Assembly: GCF_001187435.1 (NCBI RefSeq)
Contig: NZ_LFXA01000017.1
Span: 868,001-932,000, forward strand
Direction of reading: 5' to 3'
DNA from: Streptomyces caatingaensis
GTDB lineage: Bacteria > Actinomycetota > Actinomycetes > Streptomycetales > Streptomycetaceae
Length of the DNA: 64,000 nt
Made by a program: the position numbers and the translations under genes. This document shows, piece after piece, positions 33,567-41,885 of the stretch (the stretch's first letter is position 1; each line of letters starts with the position of its first letter). The notes under the pieces were generated by a model. That model saw only the letters and a list, made by a program, of their open reading frames with translations, did no database searches and had not been told where the DNA came from.

Positions 33567-35380
33567 CTACCGCGCCCCCGCGTCCGCACCCGCCGCGAGC
33601 CGCTCCACCCCCACCCGGTGCCGGGCGCGGCCCGTCACCACCACCAGCTCCGTGTCGCCGGGGCCGAGCGCCTTCCCGCCGCCGCCCGTCCAGGCGTACA
33701 CCGCCGACGCGTACGCCGCCGGGTCGCAGAGGCCGGGGCGGCCGTCCGGGCCGGGTGCGGCGGTCAGGCGCAGGAGGTCGCCGGCGCGGGTGCGGAGGGT
33801 GCAGCGGCCGGGGGCGGTGAGGTAGGCGGCGACGCCGCAGTGGGGGTGGCGGGTGAGCACCTCGGCGGTCCAGGCGGCGGGCGGGCCCAGCCGGGGGTCG
33901 TCCTCGGGGGCGGTGCGGACGATCACGTCGGCGAGGGTGAGGAGCCCGGCGTCGCGGGTGTCCTCGGCCACGGCCGTGTGCGCCTCCTCGGCCCAGGGGT
34001 CCTCGGGTTCGTACGGGGCGTCGGCGTAGCGGGCGAGGGTGACCTCGGGCGGGGCGGAGGGGCGGAGGCGGGTCAGGACCCGTACGGGCGCGGTCCGTTC
34101 GGCCGGCTCGTGGGCCGGCAGGGGGAGCGGTTCCAGCAGGGCGGGGACGCCGGCGGGCTCGGGCAGGTCCATGATCCGGTAGAAGGTGCGGCGCAGGAGT
34201 TCCGCCGAGCGGCCCGGCGCGGACGTCGTCCGCTCGGCCAACGCGGCGTAGCGCAGGGGGTCGTGGGTCTCGACGGCCCGGTCGATCTGGGCGCGCAGAT
34301 CGTCCTCGGGGCGCAACCTCGGTGCCGTGCGCCCGAGTTCGGCCACGGGCGAGTGCGGGTCGAGGTCGCCGGCGGGGAACGCGCCGAGGAGGACGGGCCT
34401 GCCGATCGCCGCCGCGTAGTACGTCACGCTGCCGTGGTCGCCCAGGACGCAGTCCGCCGCGACGAGGGCCTGCCGCCAGCCGCCGAGCGGATCGACGAGG
34501 GTGAGCCCGGCCCGGCGGGCGCGGTCCAGCCAGGCGCGGAGCTGCCCGGGGCCGTGCCCGTACCAGATGTTGGGGTGCAGGACGGCGGCGACGCGGTATT
34601 CGTCGGCGGGCAGTTCGGCCGTCAGCCGGGGGAGGAGACGGGGCAGGACGTCGTCGTCGCCGAAGAGCGAGCGGGGCGCCCAGGTCGAGTTGAGCAGGAC
34701 GAGCCGCTGTCCGGGGCCGACGCCGAGCGCGCGGCGGAAGCGGTCGCGGTGCGGGAGCGCGTCGAGGACGCGGTCGTAGCAGGGGTCGCCCGCGAGGACG
34801 GCGGTCGGGGCGGCCTCGGGGCAGCCCGCGCGGAGCCGTTCGAGCTGCTCGGGGTGGGAGAGGACGGTCGCGGTGGCGAGGGGCCGGCCGTCGTGGAGGA
34901 GCCACTCGGGAGACATCCCGAAGACGGGCGCGGGGGCGGGCGCGGAGCCGGACGTCCGGTGTCCGGTGTCCGGTGTCCGGTGTCCGGTGTCGCGAGTCTC
35001 TTATTGTAGCCAATGCCGTGCGAGAGGACGGCCAACTTCCCGGCGAAGGACTCCAGTTCACCGCCGTAGCTGGCGGACACCGCCAGGTCGACCGGCAGCC
35101 GCCGCGCCTGCTCCCACGGCACCACCGGCAGCCCGGCGTCCGCCAGCAGCTCGGGCACGCCCGCGAGGAACGGCGACGACCCGGTGCAGGTCGCGAGCGA
35201 CTGGACGCGCAGGTCCTCGGCGATCAGCGGCAGGACGTCCAGCAGGCGCGTGGCCGAGGTGACGTTGTGCACGACGAACAGCGCGTGCCGGCGCACCCGT
35301 CGCGTCACCCACCGCCCGGCGTCCGCACCGACCGGAACGCGAAGCTCCGCCCGTACCCCGTCCCGTATGCCGCCCGTCAC
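33567..35380 (-). pseudogene. GT-B fold transferase (CDP-glycerol-transferase-like), frame split by a 7-bp repeat
   Basis: Two adjoining frames form one gene. The first (start GTG 35380) encodes about 130 residues ending LSHGIGYNKRLA, then runs out of frame and stops at 34622. The second (33567 to at least 34916) continues with VFGMSPEWLLHDG, VLAGDPCYDRVL, LVLLNSTWAPRSLFG, HPNIWYGHG and GDHGSVTYYAAAIGRPVLLGAF, a GT-B/TagF-like nucleotide-sugar or CDP-alcohol transferase pattern. The break lies exactly in five copies of GTCCGGT (34954-34991). Six or three copies would restore one frame of about 600 residues. It may therefore be a switched-off phase-variable gene rather than a dead one. It is convergent with the STAND gene. 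Confidence 0.75.
34954..34991 (-). repeat. Five copies of a 7-bp tandem repeat in a coding sequence
   Basis: GTCCGGT is repeated five times plus a partial GTC. The period is not a multiple of three, so gain or loss of one unit changes the reading frame of the transferase gene. Frame arithmetic: the two halves are offset by 464 nt from start to the downstream Met, which is 2 modulo 3; +7 or -14 makes it 0. Confidence 0.92.
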
Positions 35381-35443
35381 GTCCGTACCTCCCCGCCCTC
35401 GCCCCGAACGTTACTGGCCGGGACGGGGCGGGGGGACGGGTGG

Positions 35444-36703
35444 TCAGTGGGTGCGGCGGCCCCGCGTCACCCTGACCCGCCAGTCCCCCCGCGCGTCCCG
35501 GCCGAGGACGTCCACCGTGACGCCCTCGACGGTGGCGCGGCGGCCGACGGTGAACGGGGCGTCGCTCAGGCTCGCCGTCACATTGGGGTCGGAGGTGTAA
35601 CAGCCGCGGCCGCGCGGGGTGGAGTCGACGGCGCGGATCGGGCCGGAGCCGGACGGGCGGTCGGTGGCGACCGTGGTCACCAGGACGCCGGACCGGCAGA
35701 CGGCGTGGTCGAGGGGGCCGGGCGTGCGGACCTCCAGCGTGACGGCGCGGTGGCGGGAGACCGGGACGACGGCCAGCTTGGTGCCGCCGCGCACCGAGGT
35801 GGGGCTGAGGGTGAGGGTGCGGCTGCCCGCGACGCTGACGCACTGCACCTGCCGCGGCGCCAGCCAGCCGAGCTTCCACTTGTGCCAGGCGAGGAAGTCG
35901 TTGGAGGGGCCCCAGTCCTCGTCCATGGGATCCCAGTGGCCGACGGGGGAGGAGGTGCGGTCGCCGCGGCCGGTGGCGTAGAGGTCGGGGAGGCCGAAGC
36001 TGTGGGCGTTCTCGTGGACGAGGACGCGGTAGGGGCTGTCGCCGGTCTGCCGGCTCCAGATGAAGGAGACGTTCTTCAGGGCGGCGCCGTGCCGGGTCCG
36101 CAGGCCCGTGGGCGCGCCCGCGAAGGTCACCGAGCGGACGTCCTCGGTGGCCGGCGGCCCGGCCTCCGGGCTCGCCAGGACGTTGACCAGGTCGTAGCGG
36201 CGCAGGTCCACCGAACCGTCGACGGCGGCCAGGATCTCCCGGGCGAGCGCGTGGTAACCGGTGTCGCTGCGCGTGTCGAAGGGCGTGCCGCGCCGGATGC
36301 CGTACTCGGCGTACGGGCGGGACATGCGGATCCAGCGCAGCACCGGCGTGGAGCGGTAGTCGAGCCGTCCGTAGGAGCTGGTCCGGTAGAAGTCCGCGAC
36401 GGCCGGGAAGAACTCGGCGTACCGCTTCCGCGGGTGGTCCCGGGCGGGGGCGTCGGGGAAGTCGATGAAGAGGGTCACGGCGCGGACCGTCCCGCTGGAG
36501 CGGGCGTAGCCGCCCGGGGTGCGGGCGCTCTCCGAGACGGTCCGGCCGGCGGTGCGCAGGGCGCAGGCTCCGGTGGGACGCCGGCCGGTGGGGTCGGGGA
36601 GGGCCGGGAGCGCCACCGGTTCGTGGGCGCCCGCCGGGCCGACGGCCGGTGCGGTGAGGGCGAACAGGGCGATCGCCACCACGGGGACGGCCAGGATTCT
36701 CAT
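35444..36703 (-). CDS. Secreted M6-like metalloprotease
   Basis: A 419-residue protein with a Sec signal peptide (MRILAVPVVAIALFALTAPA, cleavage near AGA-HEP). The zinc motif is HENAHSFGLPDLY (HExxH form), with WDPMDEDWG after it as in M6-family (immune-inhibitor-A-like) peptidases. The N-terminal catalytic part includes TVRAVTLFIDFPDAPARD and the C-terminal 120 residues look like a beta-rich domain. ATG at 36703 follows AGGAGGT. It should act outside the cell. It is divergent to a TetR gene, and a copy of the TetR-site-like motif lies in between (36767-36779). Confidence 0.88.
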   Translation of the reverse strand: MRILAVPVVAIALFALTAPAVGPAGAHEPVALPALPDPTGRRPTGACALRTAGRTVSESARTPGGYARSSGTVRAVTLFIDFPDAPARDHPRKRYAEFFPAVADFYRTSSYGRLDYRSTPVLRWIRMSRPYAEYGIRRGTPFDTRSDTGYHALAREILAAVDGSVDLRRYDLVNVLASPEAGPPATEDVRSVTFAGAPTGLRTRHGAALKNVSFIWSRQTGDSPYRVLVHENAHSFGLPDLYATGRGDRTSSPVGHWDPMDEDWGPSNDFLAWHKWKLGWLAPRQVQCVSVAGSRTLTLSPTSVRGGTKLAVVPVSRHRAVTLEVRTPGPLDHAVCRSGVLVTTVATDRPSGSGPIRAVDSTPRGRGCYTSDPNVTASLSDAPFTVGRRATVEGVTVDVLGRDARGDWRVRVTRGRRTH

Positions 36704-36766
36704 GCCGGTCACCTCCTGCTGGCTGACTCTCACCCTGGGTCGTCGCACGCCCGTACGCCTTCGGGG

Positions 36767-36779
36767 GTACGGCGTTCGG
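36767..36779 (-). promoter_or_regulatory. Third copy of the CCGAACGCCGTAC motif
   Basis: The reverse complement of CCGAACGCCGTAC lies in the 211-bp gap between the protease gene and the TetR gene. The same core occurs twice, in direct orientation, before the MFS gene at 37587-37630. This suggests one regulator, likely the TetR protein, acts on both sides of its gene. Confidence 0.4.
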
Positions 36780-36914
36780 GTGACGCACGCCACAGGGCGG
36801 CCCGGAAATATCCGGGGACCTTCTCCCCGTTTGACCTCACGTCCTCGCACAACCGGGGAGTCGTTCCCCGCTTACGGAGCCTCGGCTCCGAGGCCCTCAC
36901 GAAGGAGCACGTCC

Positions 36915-37580
36915 GTGTCAGCCAGCCAGCCGCGCCTGCGGGCGGACGCCCGGCGCAACCGGGAGCGGATCATCGCGGCGGCCCGCGAGGTGCTCGTCGA
37001 GGACGGGGGCGACTTCTCCTTCGACAAAATCGCTCGACGTGTCGGCGTCGGCAATGCCACCCTGTACCGGCACTTCGCGGACCGCCGCGAGCTGATCCAC
37101 CATGTCACCCTCTCGGTCATGGCCCGCATCGCGGAGCAGGCCGAGGCGGCACGAGTCGAGGAGACCGATGCTTTCCGCGCGCTGAGGCGGTTCGTCCACG
37201 CGGCCGCCGCCGAACGGGTGGGCGCGCTGTGCCCGTTGCTGGAGGGCTACGTCGACCATGACCATCCGGACCTCGTGGCCGCGCGCGAGCGGCTGGAGTC
37301 GCGGGTGCAGTCGCTGATGGACGCGGCCCACGCGTCCGGGCGGCTGCGCGCCGACATCGCCCTGGGGGATCTGATGGTGGCGATCACCCAGCTGACCAGA
37401 CCGCTGCCCGGCAAGGGCTGTCCGGAGTTCGACCGGTTCGTCCAGCGGCACCTGCAGCTCTTCCTGGACGGACTGATGAACCCGCCCCGCTCGGAACTCC
37501 CCGGCCACGCCGTGACCTTCGACGAGCTGCGCCGCAACGGGGGCCGGGCCGGGGCCGGTTGTCAGACCCCCCTGCCATAG
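36915..37580 (+). CDS. TetR-family regulator
   Basis: A 221-residue protein with an N-terminal TetR helix-turn-helix (NRERIIAAAREVLVEDGGDFSFDKIARRVGVGNATLYRHFADRRELI, about residues 15-60) and a helical ligand-binding domain. GTG at 36915 is chosen for the GGAG 8 nt upstream. It precedes the DHA2 exporter by 139 bp in the same direction; such pairs usually have the regulator repress the pump until a toxic ligand binds. The direct repeats at 37587-37630 are its likely targets. Confidence 0.9.
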   Translation: MSASQPRLRADARRNRERIIAAAREVLVEDGGDFSFDKIARRVGVGNATLYRHFADRRELIHHVTLSVMARIAEQAEAARVEETDAFRALRRFVHAAAAERVGALCPLLEGYVDHDHPDLVAARERLESRVQSLMDAAHASGRLRADIALGDLMVAITQLTRPLPGKGCPEFDRFVQRHLQLFLDGLMNPPRSELPGHAVTFDELRRNGGRAGAGCQTPLP

Positions 37581-37586
37581 TTCGTC

Positions 37587-37630
37587 GACGTACCGAACGC
37601 CGTACTCCCCAGACGTACCGAACGCCGTAC
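37587..37630. promoter_or_regulatory. Direct repeats upstream of the MFS gene, probable TetR sites
   Basis: GACGTACCGAACGCCGTAC occurs at 37587-37605 and again at 37612-37630, 25 bp centre to centre. Each copy is a weak dyad with GTAC at both ends. The related copy before the protease gene supports a regulator site rather than chance. Confidence 0.5.
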
Positions 37631-37719
37631 CCCCCACCCGACTTCCCCACCGATCCGCCCGTTCCGCCCGTTCCGATCCGCCCGTTCCGCCTGATTCGCA
37701 CCACGAGGTAGGCCCCTCC

Positions 37720-39228
37720 ATGCCAGAAACCCCCCTCCCCGACCCCCGGCGCTGGAAAGCGCTCGTCTTCATCGCCCTGGCCCAGCTGATGGTCGTCCTC
37801 GACGCGACCATCGTGAACATCGCGCTGCCCTCCGCCCAGGCCGACCTCCACATATCGGACGGCAACCGGCAGTGGGTCATCACCGCCTACGCCCTGGCCT
37901 TCGGCGGGCTGCTGCTCTTCGGCGGCCGCATCGCCGATCTCTGGGGCCGCAAGCGGGCGTTCGTCACCGGTCTGATCGGCTTCGCCCTCGCCTCCGCCTT
38001 CGGCGGTGTCGCGGTCAACACGGCGATGCTGCTGTCCGCCCGCGCCCTGCAGGGCGTCTTCGGCGCGCTGCTCGCGCCCGCCGCGCTGTCGCTGCTCGCC
38101 GTGACGTTCAGCGAGGCCAAGGAGCGCGCCAAGGCGTTCGGCATCTTCGGTGCCATCGCCGGTGGCGGCGGCGCCCTCGGCCTGCTGCTGGGCGGCGTGT
38201 TCACCGAGTACCTCAACTGGCGCTGGACGTTCTTCGTGAACATCCCGATCGCCGTGATCGCGGTCGCCGGTGCGGTCGCGGTCGTCCGCGAGCCCGCGGG
38301 CAGCCGCAACTCGTCCCGGCTCGACATCCCCGGTGTCGTCCTCGCCACGCTGGGCCTGGTCTCCCTGGTCTACGGCTTCACCCGCGCCGAGACCGACGGC
38401 TGGACGGCCGGGCTGACGCTGGGCCTGTTCGTCGCGGCCGCGGTGCTGCTGGCGGCGTTCGTGGTCGTCGAGAGCAAGGTCGCCTCGCCGCTGCTGCCGC
38501 TGCGCGTGGTGGCCGACCGCAACCGCGGCGGCGTCTACGCGGCGCTGGGGCTCGCGTCGATCGGCATGTTCGGCCTGTTCCTCTTCCTCGTGTACTACCT
38601 GCAGGGGGTCAAGCACTACAGCCCGGTCTCCAGCGGCCTGGCGTTCCTCCCGATGATGGCGATGATGATCATCGGTTCCACGCAGATCGGTGCCCGGCTG
38701 ATGATGCGGGTGCCGGCCCGCTGGCTGATGTTCCCCGGCTTCCTGCTGGCCGCCGCCGGCCAGGCGCTGCTGACGGGGATCGACGTGGACACCCCGTACG
38801 CGACGGGCATCCTGCCCGGTCTGCTGATCATGGGCCTCGGCATGGGGACGGCCTTCATGCCGGCCATGAGCCTGGCCACGCACGGCGTGCAGGCCCGGGA
38901 CGCCGGTGTCGCCTCGGCGATGGTCAACACCTCGCAGCAGGTGGGCGGCGCGATCGGCACCGCCCTGCTGAACACCATCGCGGCCAGCGCCGTGACGGAC
39001 TACCTGAAGTCGCACGCGTCCGAGGCGGCGGCGTCGCCGCAGGCCGCGAAGCTGCTCGGGCTGAACGCGACGGTGCACAGCTACCAGACCGGCATCACCT
39101 GGGCCGTCGGCATCCTGACCCTGGCCGCGGTCGTCTCGCTGGTCTTCGTCAACGCCGGCCGCCCGGACGCCGCCCAGGGCGCCAAGGCCGAGAGCGCGGA
39201 GGACGCGGTTCCGGTCATGGCCCACTGA
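37720..39228 (+). CDS. MFS exporter, DHA2/EmrB-QacA type
   Basis: A 502-residue protein with about 14 hydrophobic segments. It has LMVVLDATIVNIALPSAQ (motif D1), GGRIADLWGRKRAF (motif A) and LQGVFGALLAPAALSLLA (motif C), all standard for proton-driven drug exporters. It is likely controlled by the upstream TetR gene. A strong hairpin terminator follows at 39320-39352. Substrate unknown. Confidence 0.93.
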   Translation: MPETPLPDPRRWKALVFIALAQLMVVLDATIVNIALPSAQADLHISDGNRQWVITAYALAFGGLLLFGGRIADLWGRKRAFVTGLIGFALASAFGGVAVNTAMLLSARALQGVFGALLAPAALSLLAVTFSEAKERAKAFGIFGAIAGGGGALGLLLGGVFTEYLNWRWTFFVNIPIAVIAVAGAVAVVREPAGSRNSSRLDIPGVVLATLGLVSLVYGFTRAETDGWTAGLTLGLFVAAAVLLAAFVVVESKVASPLLPLRVVADRNRGGVYAALGLASIGMFGLFLFLVYYLQGVKHYSPVSSGLAFLPMMAMMIIGSTQIGARLMMRVPARWLMFPGFLLAAAGQALLTGIDVDTPYATGILPGLLIMGLGMGTAFMPAMSLATHGVQARDAGVASAMVNTSQQVGGAIGTALLNTIAASAVTDYLKSHASEAAASPQAAKLLGLNATVHSYQTGITWAVGILTLAAVVSLVFVNAGRPDAAQGAKAESAEDAVPVMAH

Positions 39229-39319
39229 TCGGCGGGCGCGGCCGGCCGGCCGGCGCGGCCGCGGCCCGCCGACGGCGGCACGCGACGGAGGGCGAGGGCC
39301 TGCCTGCCGTACGACGTGG

Positions 39320-39352
39320 GAGGCCCCGCACGGGCAAGCCGTGCGGGGCCTC
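39320..39352. terminator. Hairpin terminator between convergent genes
   Basis: Arms GAGGCCCCGCACGG and CCGTGCGGGGCCTC (14 bp, perfect) around a 5-nt loop GCAAG. It lies between the DHA2 gene and the convergent MarR gene and can serve both directions. Confidence 0.8.
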
Positions 39353-39490
39353 GCGCGTGCTCGGGCCCCGGGCCGATGTGCCCGGCCTCGTCGCCGCCGG
39401 GGCGCCCGCGCCGGGACGACCCGCGCCGGGGCGCGCCCGGCTTCCGGCCGGCCGGGGCGGGCAGGGGCGATGCCCGTGTGCCGGGGCGGG

Positions 39491-39997
39491 TCAGCGCAGC
39501 CAGGGCAGGTCCGCGCCCGCCGGCTGGAGGCCTGCCGCGATCGTTCCGCAGATCTCGCCCAGTTCGGTGACCTGCTCGGGGGTGAGGCGGTCGAAGATGG
39601 CCGCCCGGACGGCCGCGACGTGCCCGGGGGCCGTCCGTTCCAGCACCGCGAACCCCTCGTCCGTGAGCACGGCGAGCTGGCCGCGCTTGTCGGAGGGGCA
39701 GTCCTCCCGGCGCACCCAGCCGTTCTTCTCCAGCCGGGCGACGGCGTGCGAGAGCCGGGACCGGGTGATCTTGGTCTGCTGGGCGAGTTCGGTCATCCGC
39801 ATCCGCCGCCGCGGGGCCTCGGAGAGCTGGACCAGCAGCGCGTAGTAGATGTGCGGCATGCCCGCGTCGCGCTGGAGCTGGCGGTCCAGGTGGTCCTCCA
39901 GGAGCGTGGTGGCGTGGAGGTAGGCCTGCCAGGCGGCCTGCTCGCCGGCGCTGAGCCAGCGCGGTTCCGCCGGGTCGGGTGCGGGTTCGTTCGTCAT
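39491..39997 (-). CDS. MarR-family regulator
   Basis: A 168-residue MarR protein: helical dimer part, winged helix (RMRMTELAQQTKITRSRLSHAVARLEKNGWVRRED) and wing KRGQLAVLTDEGF. It is divergent to the extradiol dioxygenase-like gene, with a palindrome in the 132-bp gap. Adjacent divergent genes are the typical targets of MarR proteins, so it likely represses the dioxygenase. Confidence 0.92.
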   Translation of the reverse strand: MTNEPAPDPAEPRWLSAGEQAAWQAYLHATTLLEDHLDRQLQRDAGMPHIYYALLVQLSEAPRRRMRMTELAQQTKITRSRLSHAVARLEKNGWVRREDCPSDKRGQLAVLTDEGFAVLERTAPGHVAAVRAAIFDRLTPEQVTELGEICGTIAAGLQPAGADLPWLR

Positions 39998-40079
39998 GAC
40001 ATCCACTGTTCCACTCACCGCTCGCCTGCCGCTCAGTCCTTGAAGTCTAAATAAAATCGCTCTGAAGTCGAAGAGAAGA

Positions 40080-40095
40080 GCTTGAAAGTTCAAGC
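40080..40095. promoter_or_regulatory. Candidate MarR operator
   Basis: GCTTGAAAGTTCAAGC has perfect 7-bp arms around AG. It lies 35 bp before the dioxygenase start and 83 bp before the MarR start, in an AT-rich patch. A related half-site, CTTGAAG, occurs near 40039. Confidence 0.6.
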
Positions 40096-40129
40096 AACCT
40101 GCGCAACGCCGAGGCCGACTGGAGCGACC

Positions 40130-40921
40130 GTGCCGTCCACCACCGAGTCCACCGCCGGGCGCATGCCCGTCCTCTTCCTCTCCCACGGCGCGCCGCCGCT
40201 CGCGGACGACGCGCTGTGGCCCGGCCAGCTCGCCGCGTGGTCCGCCGGACTGCCCAGGCCCCGCGCCGTCCTGATGGTGTCGGCGCACTGGGAGGAGGCC
40301 CCGCTCGCCCTGGGCGCGACCGAGACCGTGCCGCTCACCTACGACTTCTGGGGCTTCCCGGAGCACTACTACCGCGTCCGCTACCCCGCCCCGGGCGCGC
40401 CCGCGCTCGCGGAGCGGGTGCGCAAGGCGCTGCGCGGCCCGGGGACGCCCGTCCACGACGTGCCCGGCAGGGGGCTCGACCACGGCGCGTACGTCCCGCT
40501 GGTGGAGATGTATCCCGGCGCCGACGTCCCGGTGCTCCAGATCTCCCTGCCCACGCTCGACCCGCGGCGGCTGATGGCGGTCGGCCGCCGGCTCGCGCCG
40601 CTGCGCGACGAGGGCGTGCTGATCGTCGGCAGCGGCTTCTTCACCCACAACCTGGCCGCGCTGCGGCACGGGGGCGGGACGCCGGGCTGGTCCGCGGAGT
40701 TCGACCACTGGGGGCGCGAGGCGCTGGAGGCGCAGGACGTCGACGCGCTGCTGGACTTCGCGGACAAGTCCCCCGCCGCCGCCCTCGCGCACCCGCGCAC
40801 CGAGCACTTCGCCCCCCTCTTCGTCGCGTTGGGCGCCGCCGAGGGTGAACTCGGCAGTGCGCGCAGCGTCATTGACGGGTTCTGGATGGGACTGGCCAAG
40901 AGGTCGGTGCAGTTCGGCTGA
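40130..40921 (+). CDS. DODA/LigB-type extradiol dioxygenase-like protein
   Basis: A 263-residue member of the class III extradiol ring-cleavage family (4,5-DOPA dioxygenase/YgiD type). Likely metal ligands are the histidines in LFLSHGAPPL, MVSAHWEE and LDHGAYVPL, with GSGFFTHNL further on. These enzymes bind Zn or Fe and cleave or act on catechols; many bacterial members have unknown substrates. GTG at 40130 follows GGAG. It is divergent to a MarR gene, a common arrangement for this family in actinomycetes. Confidence 0.9.
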   Translation: MPSTTESTAGRMPVLFLSHGAPPLADDALWPGQLAAWSAGLPRPRAVLMVSAHWEEAPLALGATETVPLTYDFWGFPEHYYRVRYPAPGAPALAERVRKALRGPGTPVHDVPGRGLDHGAYVPLVEMYPGADVPVLQISLPTLDPRRLMAVGRRLAPLRDEGVLIVGSGFFTHNLAALRHGGGTPGWSAEFDHWGREALEAQDVDALLDFADKSPAAALAHPRTEHFAPLFVALGAAEGELGSARSVIDGFWMGLAKRSVQFG

Positions 40922-41006
40922 TCATGGGGCCACGCTAGGCCGCCGGGCGGCGGGCCGGAACGGTCTGCGGTCTTACGCCTCCGGACCGGGGCCGGGGCGG
41001 CCCGCG

Positions 41007-41471
41007 TCAACGGCGCATCGGGTACTGGTTCCAGTGGAAGACGTCGTACGACAGCAGCCCCACCAGCACGCCGAAGCCCAGGCCGATGCCGAGCGAGCGC
41101 AGCCAGCTGCCCCCGGAGACGCTGTGCAGGAAGCCGATGGTGATGCCGGCGAGCGCGCCGTACGAGAGCGCCCGTACCTCGGGGATCATCGCGTTCCGCT
41201 CGCGCACGAGCACGTAGCCGATGCCCGTGGCGACCGCGGCGACGACCAGTCCGAGCAGCCAGCCGCCCGCCTCGGAGAAGCCGTTGTTGTGGGAGAGGAA
41301 GACGGTGTAGAGGAAGAGGACGACGCCCAGGCCGACCGGCACGGCCCAGGCGGGGCGGCTGCGGTCGGGCACCGGGCCGGCCTGCGTCCGGCGGGCCGGC
41401 AGCGGGGTGCCGCGGAGGACCGGGCCGGGGGCGTCGTGGGCGTGGTGCGGCAGGATCGAGTGCGCCGGCAT
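41007..41471 (-). CDS. Conserved integral membrane protein
   Basis: A 154-residue protein with a Pro/His-rich N-terminus of about 40 residues and four hydrophobic segments (AVPVGLGVVLFLYTVFL, LLGLVVAAVATGIGYVLV, GALAGITIGFLHSV and IGLGFGVLVGLLSY). No known domain or catalytic motif. ATG at 41471 has a GGAG site upstream. It stands alone between the dioxygenase gene and the hrdD promoter region. Function unknown. Confidence 0.7.
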   Translation of the reverse strand: MPAHSILPHHAHDAPGPVLRGTPLPARRTQAGPVPDRSRPAWAVPVGLGVVLFLYTVFLSHNNGFSEAGGWLLGLVVAAVATGIGYVLVRERNAMIPEVRALSYGALAGITIGFLHSVSGGSWLRSLGIGLGFGVLVGLLSYDVFHWNQYPMRR

Positions 41472-41885
41472 GGCGGGCTCCTCTCGTTCGCCCCCCGGGG
41501 ATACCAGCCGTCGATACCAGCGCACACCCGTGCCCGTGCGGGGGCAAATCGATCAGTGCCGGCCGTCGTCGCGCAACCGGACGCCGGAAAGCGGCGTCCA
41601 CACCATCGGAGGCCGGTCGGTCAAAGGTGACGGTCGTCTCATCGGTCCCCCTCGGGCGCGGGCGGCCACCGGCTCCGCGCGGGCCGCGCGGCCGGTCCGA
41701 CCAGGGCGTACGCCGGCCCTCCCCGCCCTGTGGCCCGCAGTCGGCCGGGCAGGGTACTGCATGATCGTAAAAAAGAAGACGTCCTCGGGGAATTCTGTCC
41801 GGATTCCGGCCGTTCTTTCCTTCGGACGGGTTCGCAGCGCGAGCCCCCCACCATCCCGCGACCGTCTCATCGCAAGGGAGTACGC
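41472..41885. promoter_or_regulatory. Long intergenic region upstream of hrdD
   Basis: There is no gene in these 414 bp. A hairpin with 8-bp arms GGACGCCG/CGGCGTCC around GAAAG lies at 41579-41599 but has no T-run. The last 130 bp are AT-richer and include a GGAATT at 41789-41794 that could be an ECF-type -35, in keeping with the ECF-sigma control reported for hrdD in S. coelicolor. I cannot place the -10 with confidence. Confidence 0.35.

Noticed and set aside
31066-35061. Long minus-strand frame over the STAND gene
   Set aside because: Low-complexity Arg/Pro sequence opposite a gene with clear NB-ARC motifs; only its right end belongs to the real transferase gene.
41579-41599. Riboswitch or attenuator before hrdD
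   Set aside because: A simple hairpin about 290 bp from the start, without a conserved riboswitch core that I can recognise.
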